From: Gemmatimonadota bacterium
Lineage (GTDB): Bacteria; Gemmatimonadota; Gemmatimonadetes; Gemmatimonadales; GWC2-71-9
Direction of reading: 5' to 3'
Length of the DNA: 59,672 bases
Assembly (NCBI GenBank): GCA_003222055.1
Contig: QHUT01000064.1
Coordinates: forward strand, 1-59,672
Each line of letters opens with the position of its first letter. The stretch's first letter is position 1. Shown here piece by piece: positions 8,325 to 17,312 of this stretch. The notes under the pieces are model-generated. The model ran no database searches and was not told where the DNA came from. It was given only the letters and a program-made list of their open reading frames with translations. The position numbers were made by a program, and so were the translations under genes.

Positions 8325-9902
8325 ATGGCTCTCCTGCACTCGGAACGAGGGTTGCAGCAGGCGCCCGCACCAATCTTGACGTCGGGCACCTTGCGAACGT
8401 CCGCCGATTTGAGCCCCAACTGCGCATGGATGCTGTGGGACACCGCTGCCCGAGGCGGTGGCCGGGCCGCCGTGTCCGAACGCGGCGCCACGACGACCTA
8501 CGCCGCGCTGGTCGCCCGCGCAGCCGCGATCGGGCGTGCCCTCCAGACTGCCGGCGTCGCGCCCGGCGACCGCGCCGCCGTCTTCCTGGAACGGGGAGCG
8601 GACGCCGCGGCCGCGTTCTTTGGGGCCCTCGCCGCGGGCGCGGTGGTCGTGAACGTCAATGAGACCCTGCGCCCCCTCCAGGTGGAGCACATCCTGCGGC
8701 ACGCGGGCGCCCGCGCGCTCGTCACCACCGGGCGGCTGCTCACCAGGCAGCCCCGGCCGCTCGACGCCGACGTCGCACCCCTGCTGGTCGAGACCCTTCC
8801 GCCGGCCGCTTCGCTCGAGCCGGTGGAACGCATCGGGTCGGATGTCGCGGAGCTGATCTACACGTCGGGCTCGACGGGGCTGCCAAAGGGGGTCACGCTC
8901 AGCCACGCGAATCTCTGGGCCGGCACCCGTGCGGTCATCGGCTATCTCGGGATCACGGGGGACGACCGGATCGCGAGCCTCTTGCCCTTCAGCTTCGACT
9001 ACGGTTGCAATCAGCTGCTGTGCGCGGTGGCCACCGGCGCCACTCTGGTCGTCGAGCGCTCGTCGGTTCCCCAGCATATCGCGGCCGCGCTGCGTGCGTC
9101 GGAAGTCACGGTGTTGGCCGCCGTGCCGCCCCTGTGGCTACAGCTCCTGACGGCAGGCGAGTTCCGGTCCCCGCTCCCGGCCCTGCGGGCGATGACGAAC
9201 ACTGGAGGCTCGCTCCCCACCGACGCGGTCCGGGCGCTGCGACAGGCCCAGCCGCACGCCCGGCTGTATTTGATGTACGGCCTCACGGAGGCGTTCCGCA
9301 GCACGTATCTCCCCCCCGAGGAGGTGGACCGGCGGCCGGACTCGATCGGACGCGCGATCCCGGGCGCAGAGATCCTTGTGTTGCGCGAGGACGACACTCC
9401 GGCCGCGCCCGATGAGGTGGGCGAACTCGTGCACCGCGGCCCGACCGTGGGCCTCGGCTACTGGGACGATCCTGCCGCCACCGCGCGGGTGTACCGACCC
9501 CATCCGCTCCGCCCCAAGGGCACCCCGGACGCGGAGCGTGTCGTGTATTCGGGCGATCTGGTCCGCCGGGATGCGCAGGGCTTCATCTATTACGTAGGCC
9601 GCCGGGACCGCCTGCTCAAGGTGCTCGGCCATCGCGTCAGTCCCGACGAGGTCGCCGGCGCGCTGTATGCCTCGGGCGAAATTGTCGAAGCCGTCGTGAC
9701 CGGAGAGCCCGATGCCGCCATCGGCAATCGGCTGATCGCGCACGTCGTGCTCGCGCCGGGCGGGTCGCTCGAGCGCCTCCAGGGCTACTGCCAGGCGGAG
9801 CTGCCGCGTCACCTCCGGCCGGCCCACCTCGAGGCGCGTACCGAGCTGCCGCGCCTGCCAAGCGGCAAGCACGCGAGGCCGGTGCTCAGCGAGGGCGCAT
9901 GA
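8325..9902 (+). CDS. AMP-forming acyl/amino-acid ligase of a carrier-protein pathway
   Basis: ANL-superfamily adenylating enzyme. The P-loop-like core IYTSGSTGLPKGVTLSH, the adenine-binding MYGLTEAF, the aspartate of YSGDLVRRDAQGF, the hinge GRRDRLLKVLGHRVS and the C-terminal catalytic lysine in LPSGKHARPV are all present. It activates a carboxylate as an acyl-AMP and probably loads it on the carrier protein encoded 2.4 kb downstream. The frame is open from 8196, overlapping the Nudix gene. ATG 8325 gives 525 residues, close to the family norm, and ATG 8429 is also possible. The stop overlaps the aminotransferase start (ATGA), so this is the first gene of a tightly coupled four-gene operon. 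Closest recognisable groups are acyl-CoA ligases and DltA-like enzymes. The acyl substrate is not predictable by eye. Confidence 0.88.
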   Translation: MALLHSERGLQQAPAPILTSGTLRTSADLSPNCAWMLWDTAARGGGRAAVSERGATTTYAALVARAAAIGRALQTAGVAPGDRAAVFLERGADAAAAFFGALAAGAVVVNVNETLRPLQVEHILRHAGARALVTTGRLLTRQPRPLDADVAPLLVETLPPAASLEPVERIGSDVAELIYTSGSTGLPKGVTLSHANLWAGTRAVIGYLGITGDDRIASLLPFSFDYGCNQLLCAVATGATLVVERSSVPQHIAAALRASEVTVLAAVPPLWLQLLTAGEFRSPLPALRAMTNTGGSLPTDAVRALRQAQPHARLYLMYGLTEAFRSTYLPPEEVDRRPDSIGRAIPGAEILVLREDDTPAAPDEVGELVHRGPTVGLGYWDDPAATARVYRPHPLRPKGTPDAERVVYSGDLVRRDAQGFIYYVGRRDRLLKVLGHRVSPDEVAGALYASGEIVEAVVTGEPDAAIGNRLIAHVVLAPGGSLERLQGYCQAELPRHLRPAHLEARTELPRLPSGKHARPVLSEGA

Positions 9903-11077
9903 TCCCGGATGAGCTTGCGGTGCTGCTCGCGCCGCTCGAGACCTTCGAGGCGATCCGCCGCGACGTCGTGCACCTGGGCGATCGCCTGTGCGACTTCTCG
10001 TACGCGAACCCGTACGACGGGGTGGCCGAGTCCACGCGTGCCGTACTGGGAGAGGCGCTCGAGCAACGGCGCGCGCTGTCGCTCCAGTACAGTCCGTTCG
10101 GAGGTCAAACGCGTGCGCGCCGGGCAGTGGCCGACGCCCTGCGCCGGAGCCACGGGCTCCCCTGGTCGTACCGCGACGTAGTGCTAGCGCCGGGGGCCAT
10201 GGCCGGCCTGCACGTCGCGCTGCGTCTCGTGGGGCAGCCGGGCGACGAGGTGGTCATCCCCGTGCCCGCGTGGCTCGACTATCCATTGTACGCCCGCCAT
10301 CTCGGCCTGTCGCCGCTGCTCGTGCCTCTGGAAGGGCCGCAGTTCGACCTCGACGTGACGGCGCTCGCGGCGGCGATCACGCCGCGTACCTGTGCCGTGC
10401 TGCTGAGTCAGCCGGCCAATCCCACCGGACGCCACTACCCAGCCACCACCTGGACGGCCCTGGCCGACGTCCTGGCCGCGGCCGAGCGCCGCACCGGGAG
10501 ACCACTCACGCTCATCGCCGACGAGACCCATCGCGACTTCGTGGCGGGGGGGACGTTCTGCAGTCCGGCGGCTGCCTGGCCGGCGACGCTCATCGTGTAT
10601 TCGTTCGGGAAATACCACTTCCTGCAGGGGCAGCGCACCGGATACGTCGCCGTGTCGCCGCGGCATCCGCGTCGGGCGACGCTCGCCGACGAGGCGGTCC
10701 GCTGGAGTCGCATCCTGGGGTTCTGCACGCCGAATGCGCTCATGGAGTCCGCGGTCCCGGCGCTCCTGGCACTGCGCCACGATCTCGGGTGGCTCGACGA
10801 GCGGCGCGCCCGGACGGCGGCCTTCCTGCGCGAAGTGGGCTACGAAGTCGTCCCCGCCGACGCTACGCTGTTTCTGTACGTGGGGACGCCCGACGGGCGG
10901 GACGACTTCGAATTCACCCGTGAGCTCGCGGCGGCGGGCGTGCTCGTGCTCCCCGCCCCGGTGTTCCACCATCGGGGCTACTTCCGGCTGGCGCTGACCG
11001 CCTCGCGCGACATGTGCGAACGCGGTCTGGCCATCCTGCAACGCGCCGCGATGCGACCCGCGTGTTCCGGCTCGTAG
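9899..11077 (+). CDS. PLP-dependent aminotransferase, fold type I (class I/II)
   Basis: 392 residues. The order of motifs is that of the aspartate-aminotransferase superfamily: APGAMAGLHVALRLVGQPGDEV (cofactor phosphate loop), SQPANPTG (Asn that contacts the PLP ring), IADETHRDF (Asp pairing with the pyridine nitrogen) and YSFGKYHFLQGQRTGYV (the Schiff-base lysine in SFGK). It would make or consume an alpha-amino acid that the neighbouring ligase and asparagine-synthetase homologue could use. It is coupled on both sides by overlapping genes. It might alternatively be a C-S lyase-like member, since fold type I contains both. Confidence 0.88.
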   Translation: MIPDELAVLLAPLETFEAIRRDVVHLGDRLCDFSYANPYDGVAESTRAVLGEALEQRRALSLQYSPFGGQTRARRAVADALRRSHGLPWSYRDVVLAPGAMAGLHVALRLVGQPGDEVVIPVPAWLDYPLYARHLGLSPLLVPLEGPQFDLDVTALAAAITPRTCAVLLSQPANPTGRHYPATTWTALADVLAAAERRTGRPLTLIADETHRDFVAGGTFCSPAAAWPATLIVYSFGKYHFLQGQRTGYVAVSPRHPRRATLADEAVRWSRILGFCTPNALMESAVPALLALRHDLGWLDERRARTAAFLREVGYEVVPADATLFLYVGTPDGRDDFEFTRELAAAGVLVLPAPVFHHRGYFRLALTASRDMCERGLAILQRAAMRPACSGS

Positions 11078-12333
11078 ACGAGCTCGACCCAAACTTCGGG
11101 TGGGCGAACGGGCGCGTCGTCACCACGCCGCCCGATCAATACGCCCCGCTCGCGTCGGAGCCGCGTGGCGCCTACGCCTGCGTGGCCCGGGGGCCTGCCG
11201 GCGTCCAGATCGTACGGGACGCGCTCGGGATCAACAAGCTCTTCTGGGCGCGCCGCACCGACGGGGAGCTGCTGTTCGCGGCCCGGCCGCGTCACCTGGT
11301 CGAGGCGGGCTGTCGCTTCGAGGACATCTGGGCGGTGCCGCCCGGAACGGCGGTGCAGGCTGATCCGCCCCGGCGCACGCAGCGCGCGGTAGCGCCCGGG
11401 CCGCTGCCGGTCGCAGCCCTCGCCGTGCGAATCCGGTCCGAGCTCGACAGTTATTGCGCCGCTCTGGCCCGCGAGCTCGGTGACACTCCGGTGTATGTCT
11501 GCCTCTCGGGTGGCCTGGACAGCACCGGGATCGCCGTCGTGGCGCGGCGCCATCTGCCGGGGCTGCGCGCGGTGAGCTTCGATCTCGACTGGGCCGGGAG
11601 TGCGTCCAGTGGTGACCGGGTCACCGCCGCGCGGCTGGCGGCGGACCTGGGCCTGCCCTTGAGCCGGATCACGGTTTCCGCCGACGAGCTCCTCGGGCTG
11701 CTCGACACCGTGTTGTTGGAAGGCATCGACTGGCGCGATTTCAACGTGCACGCCGGGCTCGTCAATGCTGCGCTGGCGCGCGGGATCGCCCAGCTGCACA
11801 CGTCCGACACCACGGCACCAGTCGCGCTCACCGGGGACATCGCCAACGAGCTGCTCGCCGACTACCACGCCGAGCAGATCGGCGGGCGGACATTCTACGC
11901 CCTCCCCCGCGTCCCGCTCTCCCGGCTCCGCGCCGCCCTGGTCCGCGGCCTCGAAGCCTCGCACCGCGAAGTGGGGCCGTTCCGCGCCTGGGGCGTACGC
12001 GCGGTGCAGCCGTACGCCGTGGTCGTAGAGCACTACATGGCGCTGCCGGAGACTTTCCTCGGTCTCGCCGACCGCAAGCCCCGCCTGTGCCGAATGGTGT
12101 TCGGGGACGAGATTCCCGGCTATGTGTACGACCGTCCGAAGACGCGGGCGCAGGTGGGCGGTCGCGAGGACGGCGGTGTGTTGGGGCTGTGTCTGGATCG
12201 GGGGATCGACGGCCAGGTGCTGCGCGCGCGGTTCGCGGCGTTGCACCGCATCACCGACCCCGCGCTACTCTCACGCTTCATCTGCGGGGGGCGTTACCGT
12301 GCGGCGTTACCTGCCTTGGGTGGATCCACATGA
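11062..12333 (+). CDS. Asparagine-synthetase-like amide ligase lacking the glutaminase nucleophile
   Basis: About 423 residues from GTG 11062; GTG 11014 is an upstream alternative, and both overlap the aminotransferase. The C-terminal half is an AsnB-type synthetase domain: the PP-loop CLSGGLDSTGIAV binds ATP, and TGDIANELLADYH corresponds to the usual SGxGxDELFxGY. The N-terminal half keeps a shortened Ntn-type scaffold (VRDALGINKLFWARR, LLFAARPRHLVEAG), but no residue-2 cysteine exists, so glutamine-derived ammonia is unlikely. The same loss is known in beta-lactam or carbapenam synthetases and lasso-peptide cyclases, where adenylation drives intramolecular amide formation or ring closure. 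Because the operon also encodes a carrier protein, a small-molecule amide or lactam product is a reasonable inference, not a demonstrated one. Confidence 0.8.
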   Translation: MFRLVDELDPNFGWANGRVVTTPPDQYAPLASEPRGAYACVARGPAGVQIVRDALGINKLFWARRTDGELLFAARPRHLVEAGCRFEDIWAVPPGTAVQADPPRRTQRAVAPGPLPVAALAVRIRSELDSYCAALARELGDTPVYVCLSGGLDSTGIAVVARRHLPGLRAVSFDLDWAGSASSGDRVTAARLAADLGLPLSRITVSADELLGLLDTVLLEGIDWRDFNVHAGLVNAALARGIAQLHTSDTTAPVALTGDIANELLADYHAEQIGGRTFYALPRVPLSRLRAALVRGLEASHREVGPFRAWGVRAVQPYAVVVEHYMALPETFLGLADRKPRLCRMVFGDEIPGYVYDRPKTRAQVGGREDGGVLGLCLDRGIDGQVLRARFAALHRITDPALLSRFICGGRYRAALPALGGST

Positions 12334-12680
12334 CTCACGATCAGATCGCCGCCCGGCTGGAAGGATTCGTGCGGGGCCACTTCGGCGTGGCGCGCGACGA
12401 TCCCGCCTTCTCTCGCCGCGCCCACTTGTTCCAGGACGGGTACGTGGACTCGCTCGGAGTGGTCGAGCTGCTGGCGTTCATCCACGAGGAGTTCGGCGTG
12501 GAAGTCCCCGATGAGGCATTGGTGCCCGAGCGCTTCGAAACGATCGAAGACATCGCGCGGGTGGTCCACGGCCTCGTCGACGGAAGGGTGGACCGCGGTC
12601 TCGCGGACGCGCCTCCGGGTTCATTGCGCAGAGGAAGCTCACGGGACAGCGGCTTGGACGCCAGGAGAGCCGCCGGGTGA
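12330..12680 (+). CDS. Acyl carrier protein (phosphopantetheine-binding)
   Basis: 116 residues, starting at the ATG that overlaps the upstream stop (ATGA). The carrier fold is clear: helix 1 (QIAARLEGFVRGHF), the phosphopantetheine attachment motif GYVDSLGVVELL with Ser as the modification site, helix 2, then FGVEVPDEAL and FETIEDIARVV. The last 30 residues (Arg/Ser-rich) are a tail not needed for the fold. It is the fourth gene of the ligase-aminotransferase-amide ligase operon and is the likely acceptor of the adenylated acyl or aminoacyl group. Its stop lies 11 bp from the convergent VanZ-like gene. Confidence 0.88.
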   Translation: MTHDQIAARLEGFVRGHFGVARDDPAFSRRAHLFQDGYVDSLGVVELLAFIHEEFGVEVPDEALVPERFETIEDIARVVHGLVDGRVDRGLADAPPGSLRRGSSRDSGLDARRAAG

Positions 12681-12690
12681 CGGGTCCACG

Positions 12691-13983
12691 CTACCGGGCG
12701 ACGGATGCCGCCAACGCTTCCCCGTAAGGGGCGAACCCCGAGCGCCGCACCACGATCCAGCCGATCCCAAGCCCGGCGCACGCCACCAGGGCGTTCGTCG
12801 CGTCGAAGGTGCGATCCGCGATCACCACGTGTCCCAACTCGATCACACCGGCGAGCCACACTCCCGGCCACAGGTGCGCCCAGCGTCCCCTGAGACGCAG
12901 CGGCCAGACCGCCAGCAGGCTGCCGAGCGGCAGATACAAGAGGAACTGTTGCAGCACGTGCAGCGCGCTGAACGCGTCCACCCGCTCCGCCAGCGACGCG
13001 AGCGGAATGAGGTTCGCGGGCTCGAGCTGCGCGGCGATCGCGTGCACATCCGTCCGCGGCATGAACAGACGCCACCCCCACAGCACCAGCAGAGCGCCGT
13101 AGGCGAACACCACCGCGCGCGCCCGTGCCGCTCCGCGCAACAGCTGCGTCAGCGCCGCGAGTGCGCGATGCGCCGTCCACGCGCCCAGCGCCACGCCCGC
13201 CGCGCGCACGAGCACTGCTCCCCACCAGATGGGAAACCCCAGCATCCCGTGCCCCAGCTCCGCCACGAGCGCGAGCGCAGCCCCGGCACCCGCGACGCCT
13301 ACCCAGCGGGCGTCGCGCCCCCGCTCGCGCAACAGCATCACGCAGACAAATCCGGCCGGCGCGAACAGCAGCAGGTCGACCAGCGGGAGCGTGTCGAACG
13401 AGACGGGACCCGCGGCCTGAAACGCCGCGCCCAAGCGCCCGAGCGGTCCACCGGCGGTCCACGGCAGCGCACCCGGCCCGAACAGCGGTGTCAGTGCCTC
13501 GCACAACACCGCACCGCCGTACGCGGCGGCCAGCAGGAAGGTCGGCACGCCCAGGTACGACCGCGCCCCCTTCGCCGCCACGACCGCCGCGATCAACAAC
13601 GCGACCGCGGCCGCGCCCACGAGCGCGCCGAGCGTGTTGGTCGTGACGTCCACGATGCTCGCGGTCCGCACCGGTGAGAACACCTGCAGTCCTTCGACGG
13701 TGGCGCTCAGCGTCAGTCCGACGACCGTCGCCTGCCGGATCTCGGCGCGCACGTTGCCGGACCGGGACGTCACCACCCACACCGCCCCGAGCCCGGCGAA
13801 CAACACCGTGTTCCGCAATCCGTCGATCGCGTCCCGCCAGCCGAGGGATGGGGTGAAGGCGCGCGCCAGCCGCTCCGCGGCGGCCGAGAGGTCGGGAGAG
13901 AAATGAAGCTGGGTCAAGGTCGCGAGGAGGACGATCGCCACATAGCCCCAGCGCGCCGCGCGGAAGCGCTGCCCGGGCGTCAT
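12691..13983 (-). CDS. Membrane protein with two VanZ-like domains
   Basis: 430 residues with about ten hydrophobic segments. Two copies of a VanZ-like pattern are visible. Near residues 45-130: DGLRNTVLFAGLGAVW, then VEGLQVFSP and a SIVDVTTNTLGALVG motif. Near residues 315-415: PANLIPLASL, LHVLQQFLLYLPLG, then GVIELGHVVIADRTFDATNALVA. VanZ domains occur in glycopeptide-tolerance proteins and in polysaccharide or teichoic-acid loci, but their chemistry is undefined. The gene converges on the carrier-protein operon with only 10 bp between stops, so it is not co-transcribed with it. Confidence 0.75.
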   Translation of the reverse strand: MTPGQRFRAARWGYVAIVLLATLTQLHFSPDLSAAAERLARAFTPSLGWRDAIDGLRNTVLFAGLGAVWVVTSRSGNVRAEIRQATVVGLTLSATVEGLQVFSPVRTASIVDVTTNTLGALVGAAAVALLIAAVVAAKGARSYLGVPTFLLAAAYGGAVLCEALTPLFGPGALPWTAGGPLGRLGAAFQAAGPVSFDTLPLVDLLLFAPAGFVCVMLLRERGRDARWVGVAGAGAALALVAELGHGMLGFPIWWGAVLVRAAGVALGAWTAHRALAALTQLLRGAARARAVVFAYGALLVLWGWRLFMPRTDVHAIAAQLEPANLIPLASLAERVDAFSALHVLQQFLLYLPLGSLLAVWPLRLRGRWAHLWPGVWLAGVIELGHVVIADRTFDATNALVACAGLGIGWIVVRRSGFAPYGEALAASVAR

Positions 13984-13999
13984 GCGCGAGCGGGCACGC

Positions 14000-16189
14000 T
14001 CAGCTCACCACACGCAGCTGGTCTTTGACCGGGAGCTTCCGGATCCGCTTCCCTGTCGCGGCGAAGATCGCGTTCGCCACCGCCGGCATCACGCACGACG
14101 TGCCCGGCTCACCCACGCCCCCCGGCGCTTCCGTGCTCGGCACGAGATGCACCTCGATCACCGGCGCTTCGTTGATACGCAGCATGCGGTAGTCGTTGAA
14201 ATTGTGCTGCTCGACGCGCCCGCCCTTGATCGTGATCTCGCCGAACAGGGCGCCCGTCACGCCGAATACGATGCCGCCCTCCATCTGCGCTTGGACCGTG
14301 TCGGGATTGACGATCGTGCCGCAGTCGACGGCGCACACCACGCGCGTCACGCGTACGTCGCCCTGAGGCGACACGGCGACCTCCGCAACCTGCGCGATGT
14401 AGCTCCCGAAAGCGTGCAGCAGGGCCACGCCGCGCCCGCCGCGCGGGGCCAGCGGCTGTTCCCACCCCGCCTTCTCGGCCGCCAGGTCGAGCACGGCCTT
14501 CGCTCGGGGCGAGCGGTCGAGCAGCGCCCGCCGGTACGCGACCGGATCCCGCCGCGCCGCCGCGGCCAGCTCGTCGATGAAGCTTTCCACGACGAAAATG
14601 CTGTGGGTCGGCCCCACACCGCGCCAGAACGCGGTGGGAATCCCCGGCGGCTCCTGCCGCACGTACTCGACGCGGATGTTGGGCAGCTCGTAGGGCGGCT
14701 CCACCGCCCCCTCCACGGCGTCCGTGTCGAGGCCCTTGATCGAGGCCATCAGCTGGTGCAGGCCCAGCGCCCGGATCACCCGCAGGTTCTTGGGGAACAG
14801 CTCGCTCGACACACGCGCCAAAATCGACGAGCCGGCGACGCGATGCGTCCACGCGACCGGTTTGCCGCCGGCATCGAGACCGGCCGCGATCCGGTCGTAG
14901 TAATAGGGCCGGTACATGTCGTGCTGGATGTCTTCTTCGCGGGTCCACACCACTTTCACGGGCCCGCTCACCTGCTTGGCGATCTGCACCGCCCGGACCA
15001 CGAAGTCCACCTCGAGGCGTCGGCCAAACCCGCCGCCCAGCAGGTGATTGTGCACGCGCACCTGGCCGCGCGGCAGCCCGGTCAGCTTGGCGGCCGCGGT
15101 CTGGGTGAACGTCGGCACCTGGGTGCCCAGCCACAGGTCGCAGCCGTCCGGCCGCACGTGGACGGTGCAGTTCACCGGCTCGAGCGTGGCGTGCGCGAGG
15201 AACGGCAGCTCGTACACGGCCTCGATTTTTTGCGCCGCGCCCGCCATCGCCCCCGCGACATCGCCCTCAGCCCGTGCGACCACGCCTGGCCTCTGCGACG
15301 CTTCGGCCAGCGCCCGTACGATGTCCGCGGTGCCGAGGCCGGCGTTCGGCCCTTCATCCCAGCGGATGTCGAGGGCAGCGAGGCCCTGCTTGGCGGCCCA
15401 CATGTGATCGGCGACCACCGCCACCGCGTCCTCCAGGCGCACGATCTGGCGCACCCCCGGAATGGCCTTGGCCTTCGCGTCGTCGACGCTCGCGAGCTTG
15501 CCGCCGAACACCGGACACGCGGCGAGCGTGGCGACTTTCATGTCCGGGAGTCGCACGTCGATGCCGAACTGCGCCGTGCCGTCGACCTTGCCGGGAGCGT
15601 CCACCCGCTTCGCCGGCGTGCCGATCAGCCTGAAGTCCTTCGGGTCTTTGAGCGGCACACGGCCCCGCACCCGCAGCGTGGCCGCCTTGTCGACCAGGGC
15701 GCCGTACCCGAGGGTGCGATTCGTGGGAGCGTGAATCACCTTCCCCCCCGCGGCGTGGCACGAGGCCGGATCGACGCTCCAGGTCGCCGCCGCGGCGGCG
15801 ACGAGCAGGCTGCGTGCGCTCGCGCCAGCGCGGCGCAGCGGCTCCCAGTTGCCGCGCACCGACGTCGATCCGCCCGTCTCCTGCACGCCGAACAGCGGCT
15901 CCGCGTACCGGGCGTCGTCGGGGGGCGCATGCTCGAGCCGTACGTCGCCCAGGTCCACCTCCAGCTCCTCGGCCAGGAGCATCGACATCGACGTATAGGT
16001 CCCTTGTCCCATTTCGACCTTGTGCATGATCAGCGTCACGCGGCCGTCGCGGTCGATGCGAATGAATGCGTTGGGCGAGAACGAGGAGGGAGGCGGTGCC
16101 GGCAGCTCGAACCCAAGGAGCAGGCCCCCGCCGACGGCGGCGCTGATGCTCAGGAACTCCCGGCGCGACACACGCGGCCGGCGGGCCAT
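14000..16189 (-). CDS. Molybdopterin-binding subunit of a periplasmic aldehyde/isoquinoline-type hydroxylase
   Basis: 729 residues from the ATG at 16189. The N-terminus is a textbook Tat signal (SRREFLSIS followed by a hydrophobic run), unlike cytoplasmic xanthine dehydrogenases, and matches the IorB/aldehyde-dehydrogenase type. Recognisable segments are VEMGQGTYTSMSMLLAEEL (molybdopterin contact), LGGGFGRRLEVDFV, and the C-terminal GVGEPGTSC carrying the catalytic glutamate next to the Mo site. It hydroxylates an aldehyde or N-heterocycle and passes electrons to the 2Fe-2S subunit encoded one base upstream. The open frame continues to 16492, but that stretch overlaps the small-subunit gene and has no export signal. 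Confidence 0.9.
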   Translation of the reverse strand: MARRPRVSRREFLSISAAVGGGLLLGFELPAPPPSSFSPNAFIRIDRDGRVTLIMHKVEMGQGTYTSMSMLLAEELEVDLGDVRLEHAPPDDARYAEPLFGVQETGGSTSVRGNWEPLRRAGASARSLLVAAAAATWSVDPASCHAAGGKVIHAPTNRTLGYGALVDKAATLRVRGRVPLKDPKDFRLIGTPAKRVDAPGKVDGTAQFGIDVRLPDMKVATLAACPVFGGKLASVDDAKAKAIPGVRQIVRLEDAVAVVADHMWAAKQGLAALDIRWDEGPNAGLGTADIVRALAEASQRPGVVARAEGDVAGAMAGAAQKIEAVYELPFLAHATLEPVNCTVHVRPDGCDLWLGTQVPTFTQTAAAKLTGLPRGQVRVHNHLLGGGFGRRLEVDFVVRAVQIAKQVSGPVKVVWTREEDIQHDMYRPYYYDRIAAGLDAGGKPVAWTHRVAGSSILARVSSELFPKNLRVIRALGLHQLMASIKGLDTDAVEGAVEPPYELPNIRVEYVRQEPPGIPTAFWRGVGPTHSIFVVESFIDELAAAARRDPVAYRRALLDRSPRAKAVLDLAAEKAGWEQPLAPRGGRGVALLHAFGSYIAQVAEVAVSPQGDVRVTRVVCAVDCGTIVNPDTVQAQMEGGIVFGVTGALFGEITIKGGRVEQHNFNDYRMLRINEAPVIEVHLVPSTEAPGGVGEPGTSCVMPAVANAIFAATGKRIRKLPVKDQLRVVS

Positions 16190-16190
16190 G

Positions 16191-16643
16191 TCAGCCTGCG
16201 GCCGCGCGCTTGATCGCGGCGCGGATGCGGGAGTAGGTACCGCAGCGGCAGATGTTTCCCGCCATCGCCGCGTCGATGTCGGCGTCCGTCGGGTGCGGTT
16301 TCGCCGCGAGCAGCGCAGCGGCGGCCATGATCTGACCTGACTGGCAGTAGCCGCACTGCACGACCTCCACGTCCAGCCAGGCCTGCTGGGCCCGCTTGCC
16401 GCTCGACGTCTCGCCAACGGCCTCGATGGTCGTGATGCTCTTCCCCGTCGCGGCGGAAACCGGCGTGACGCAAGAGCGGATCGGCCGGCCATCGAGGTGC
16501 ACCGTACAGGCGCCGCACAGCGCCATGCCGCAGCCGAACTTGGTGCCCGTGAGACCGATCACGTCGCGCAGCACCCACAGCACGGGCATGTCGGGCGGCA
16601 CGTCCACCGTGTGCGGCGTGCCGTTCACTCGCAGGGTGATCAC
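16191..16643 (-). CDS. 2Fe-2S subunit of the molybdenum hydroxylase
   Basis: 150 residues. The first cluster is plant-ferredoxin type: [11 protein letters not shown] with a fourth Cys in RPIRSC. The second is in the helical domain: [11 protein letters not shown] and GNICRCGTY. This is the full IorA/CoxS two-cluster pattern. It carries electrons from the molybdopterin subunit. The stop TGA and the next ATG are separated by one base, so the two subunits are translationally coupled and exported together as a Tat hitchhiker pair. No flavin subunit is present, consistent with the IorAB-type enzymes that use a cytochrome or other acceptor. Confidence 0.93.
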   Translation of the reverse strand: MITLRVNGTPHTVDVPPDMPVLWVLRDVIGLTGTKFGCGMALCGACTVHLDGRPIRSCVTPVSAATGKSITTIEAVGETSSGKRAQQAWLDVEVVQCGYCQSGQIMAAAALLAAKPHPTDADIDAAMAGNICRCGTYSRIRAAIKRAAAG

Positions 16644-16668
16644 GGCCGCGCGCCCGGCCGGGCCTGGC

Positions 16669-17277
16669 TCATCCCGTCTCCTGGCTGGTCCTGAGCCGGC
16701 GAGGGGCCGGCGGGGCGACGCCGCCGTACAAGCGCTGGTAGTGTGGCCGCTCGATGATCCGGTAGAACGCGAGAATCGCGGCCTGCGAGAACGCGGCCGC
16801 GGCGAGCCCCGGCGCCGACGCCACGAGCAGGGCCAGCCCGTACGTCTGGAGGTAGCCCACGGTGTACATGGGGTTCCGCAGCCAGCGGTAGGGGCCGGCG
16901 GTGCTGGGCGCCGGCCGGGTATCGGGGTCGAAGAAGTCCCGCCAGTAGTAACCGTCCTCGCCGAGGGTCGCGGCCGCCCACACCTTGACCGCTACGCCGA
17001 GGGCCACGAGCGCGGCGCCCGCGACTCGCCAGGCGAGCGGCAGCGGGAGGTCGAGCGTCCCGCGGGTGAGGAGACAGACTGCCACGAAACTGACGCCGTC
17101 ATGGTTCATCACCAATGCCACGCGGCGGCGGAACCGTGCGTAGGCCGCGACGCCCCCGCCCGACGTCTCGGGTGCCGCGTCGGCACGACGCAGAGCCACC
17201 GCGATGTACATGATGTACGCCAGGCGGCTGGCAACGGAGTAGCCGAGCGCGAGCAGGTCCTGGAGCTGGAGATGCAG
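16669..17277 (-). CDS. Membrane methyltransferase of the isoprenylcysteine/phospholipid methyltransferase type
   Basis: About 200 residues with four or five membrane helices. The C-terminal signature [17 protein letters not shown] and the later [10 protein letters not shown] are the cofactor-binding motifs of the ICMT/PEMT family, which methylate lipids or small acceptors with S-adenosylmethionine at the membrane. The start is unresolved. The frame lacks ATG/GTG/TTG between the upstream cupredoxin stop and codon [11 protein letters not shown] 17211 removes most of helix 1, and the boundary used here is a CTG at 17277. It lies between the sulfocyanin-like gene and the hydroxylase genes on one strand, so it is probably part of one transcript. 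The substrate is unknown. Confidence 0.65.
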   Translation of the reverse strand: MHLQLQDLLALGYSVASRLAYIMYIAVALRRADAAPETSGGGVAAYARFRRRVALVMNHDGVSFVAVCLLTRGTLDLPLPLAWRVAGAALVALGVAVKVWAAATLGEDGYYWRDFFDPDTRPAPSTAGPYRWLRNPMYTVGYLQTYGLALLVASAPGLAAAAFSQAAILAFYRIIERPHYQRLYGGVAPPAPRRLRTSQETG

Positions 17278-17312
17278 CGGGAAGTCGGCGATGGGCGGTG
17301 AGTCCTCGTGGA

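Noticed and set aside
12330-12680. Exosortase-A-associated carrier protein
   Set aside because: The ligase and amidotransferase superficially recall that system, but no exosortase, PEP-CTERM protein or decarboxylase is present.
13982-16213. 743-codon plus-strand frame opposite the molybdenum hydroxylase
   Set aside because: His/Arg-rich shadow; the minus strand has a Tat signal and molybdopterin motifs.
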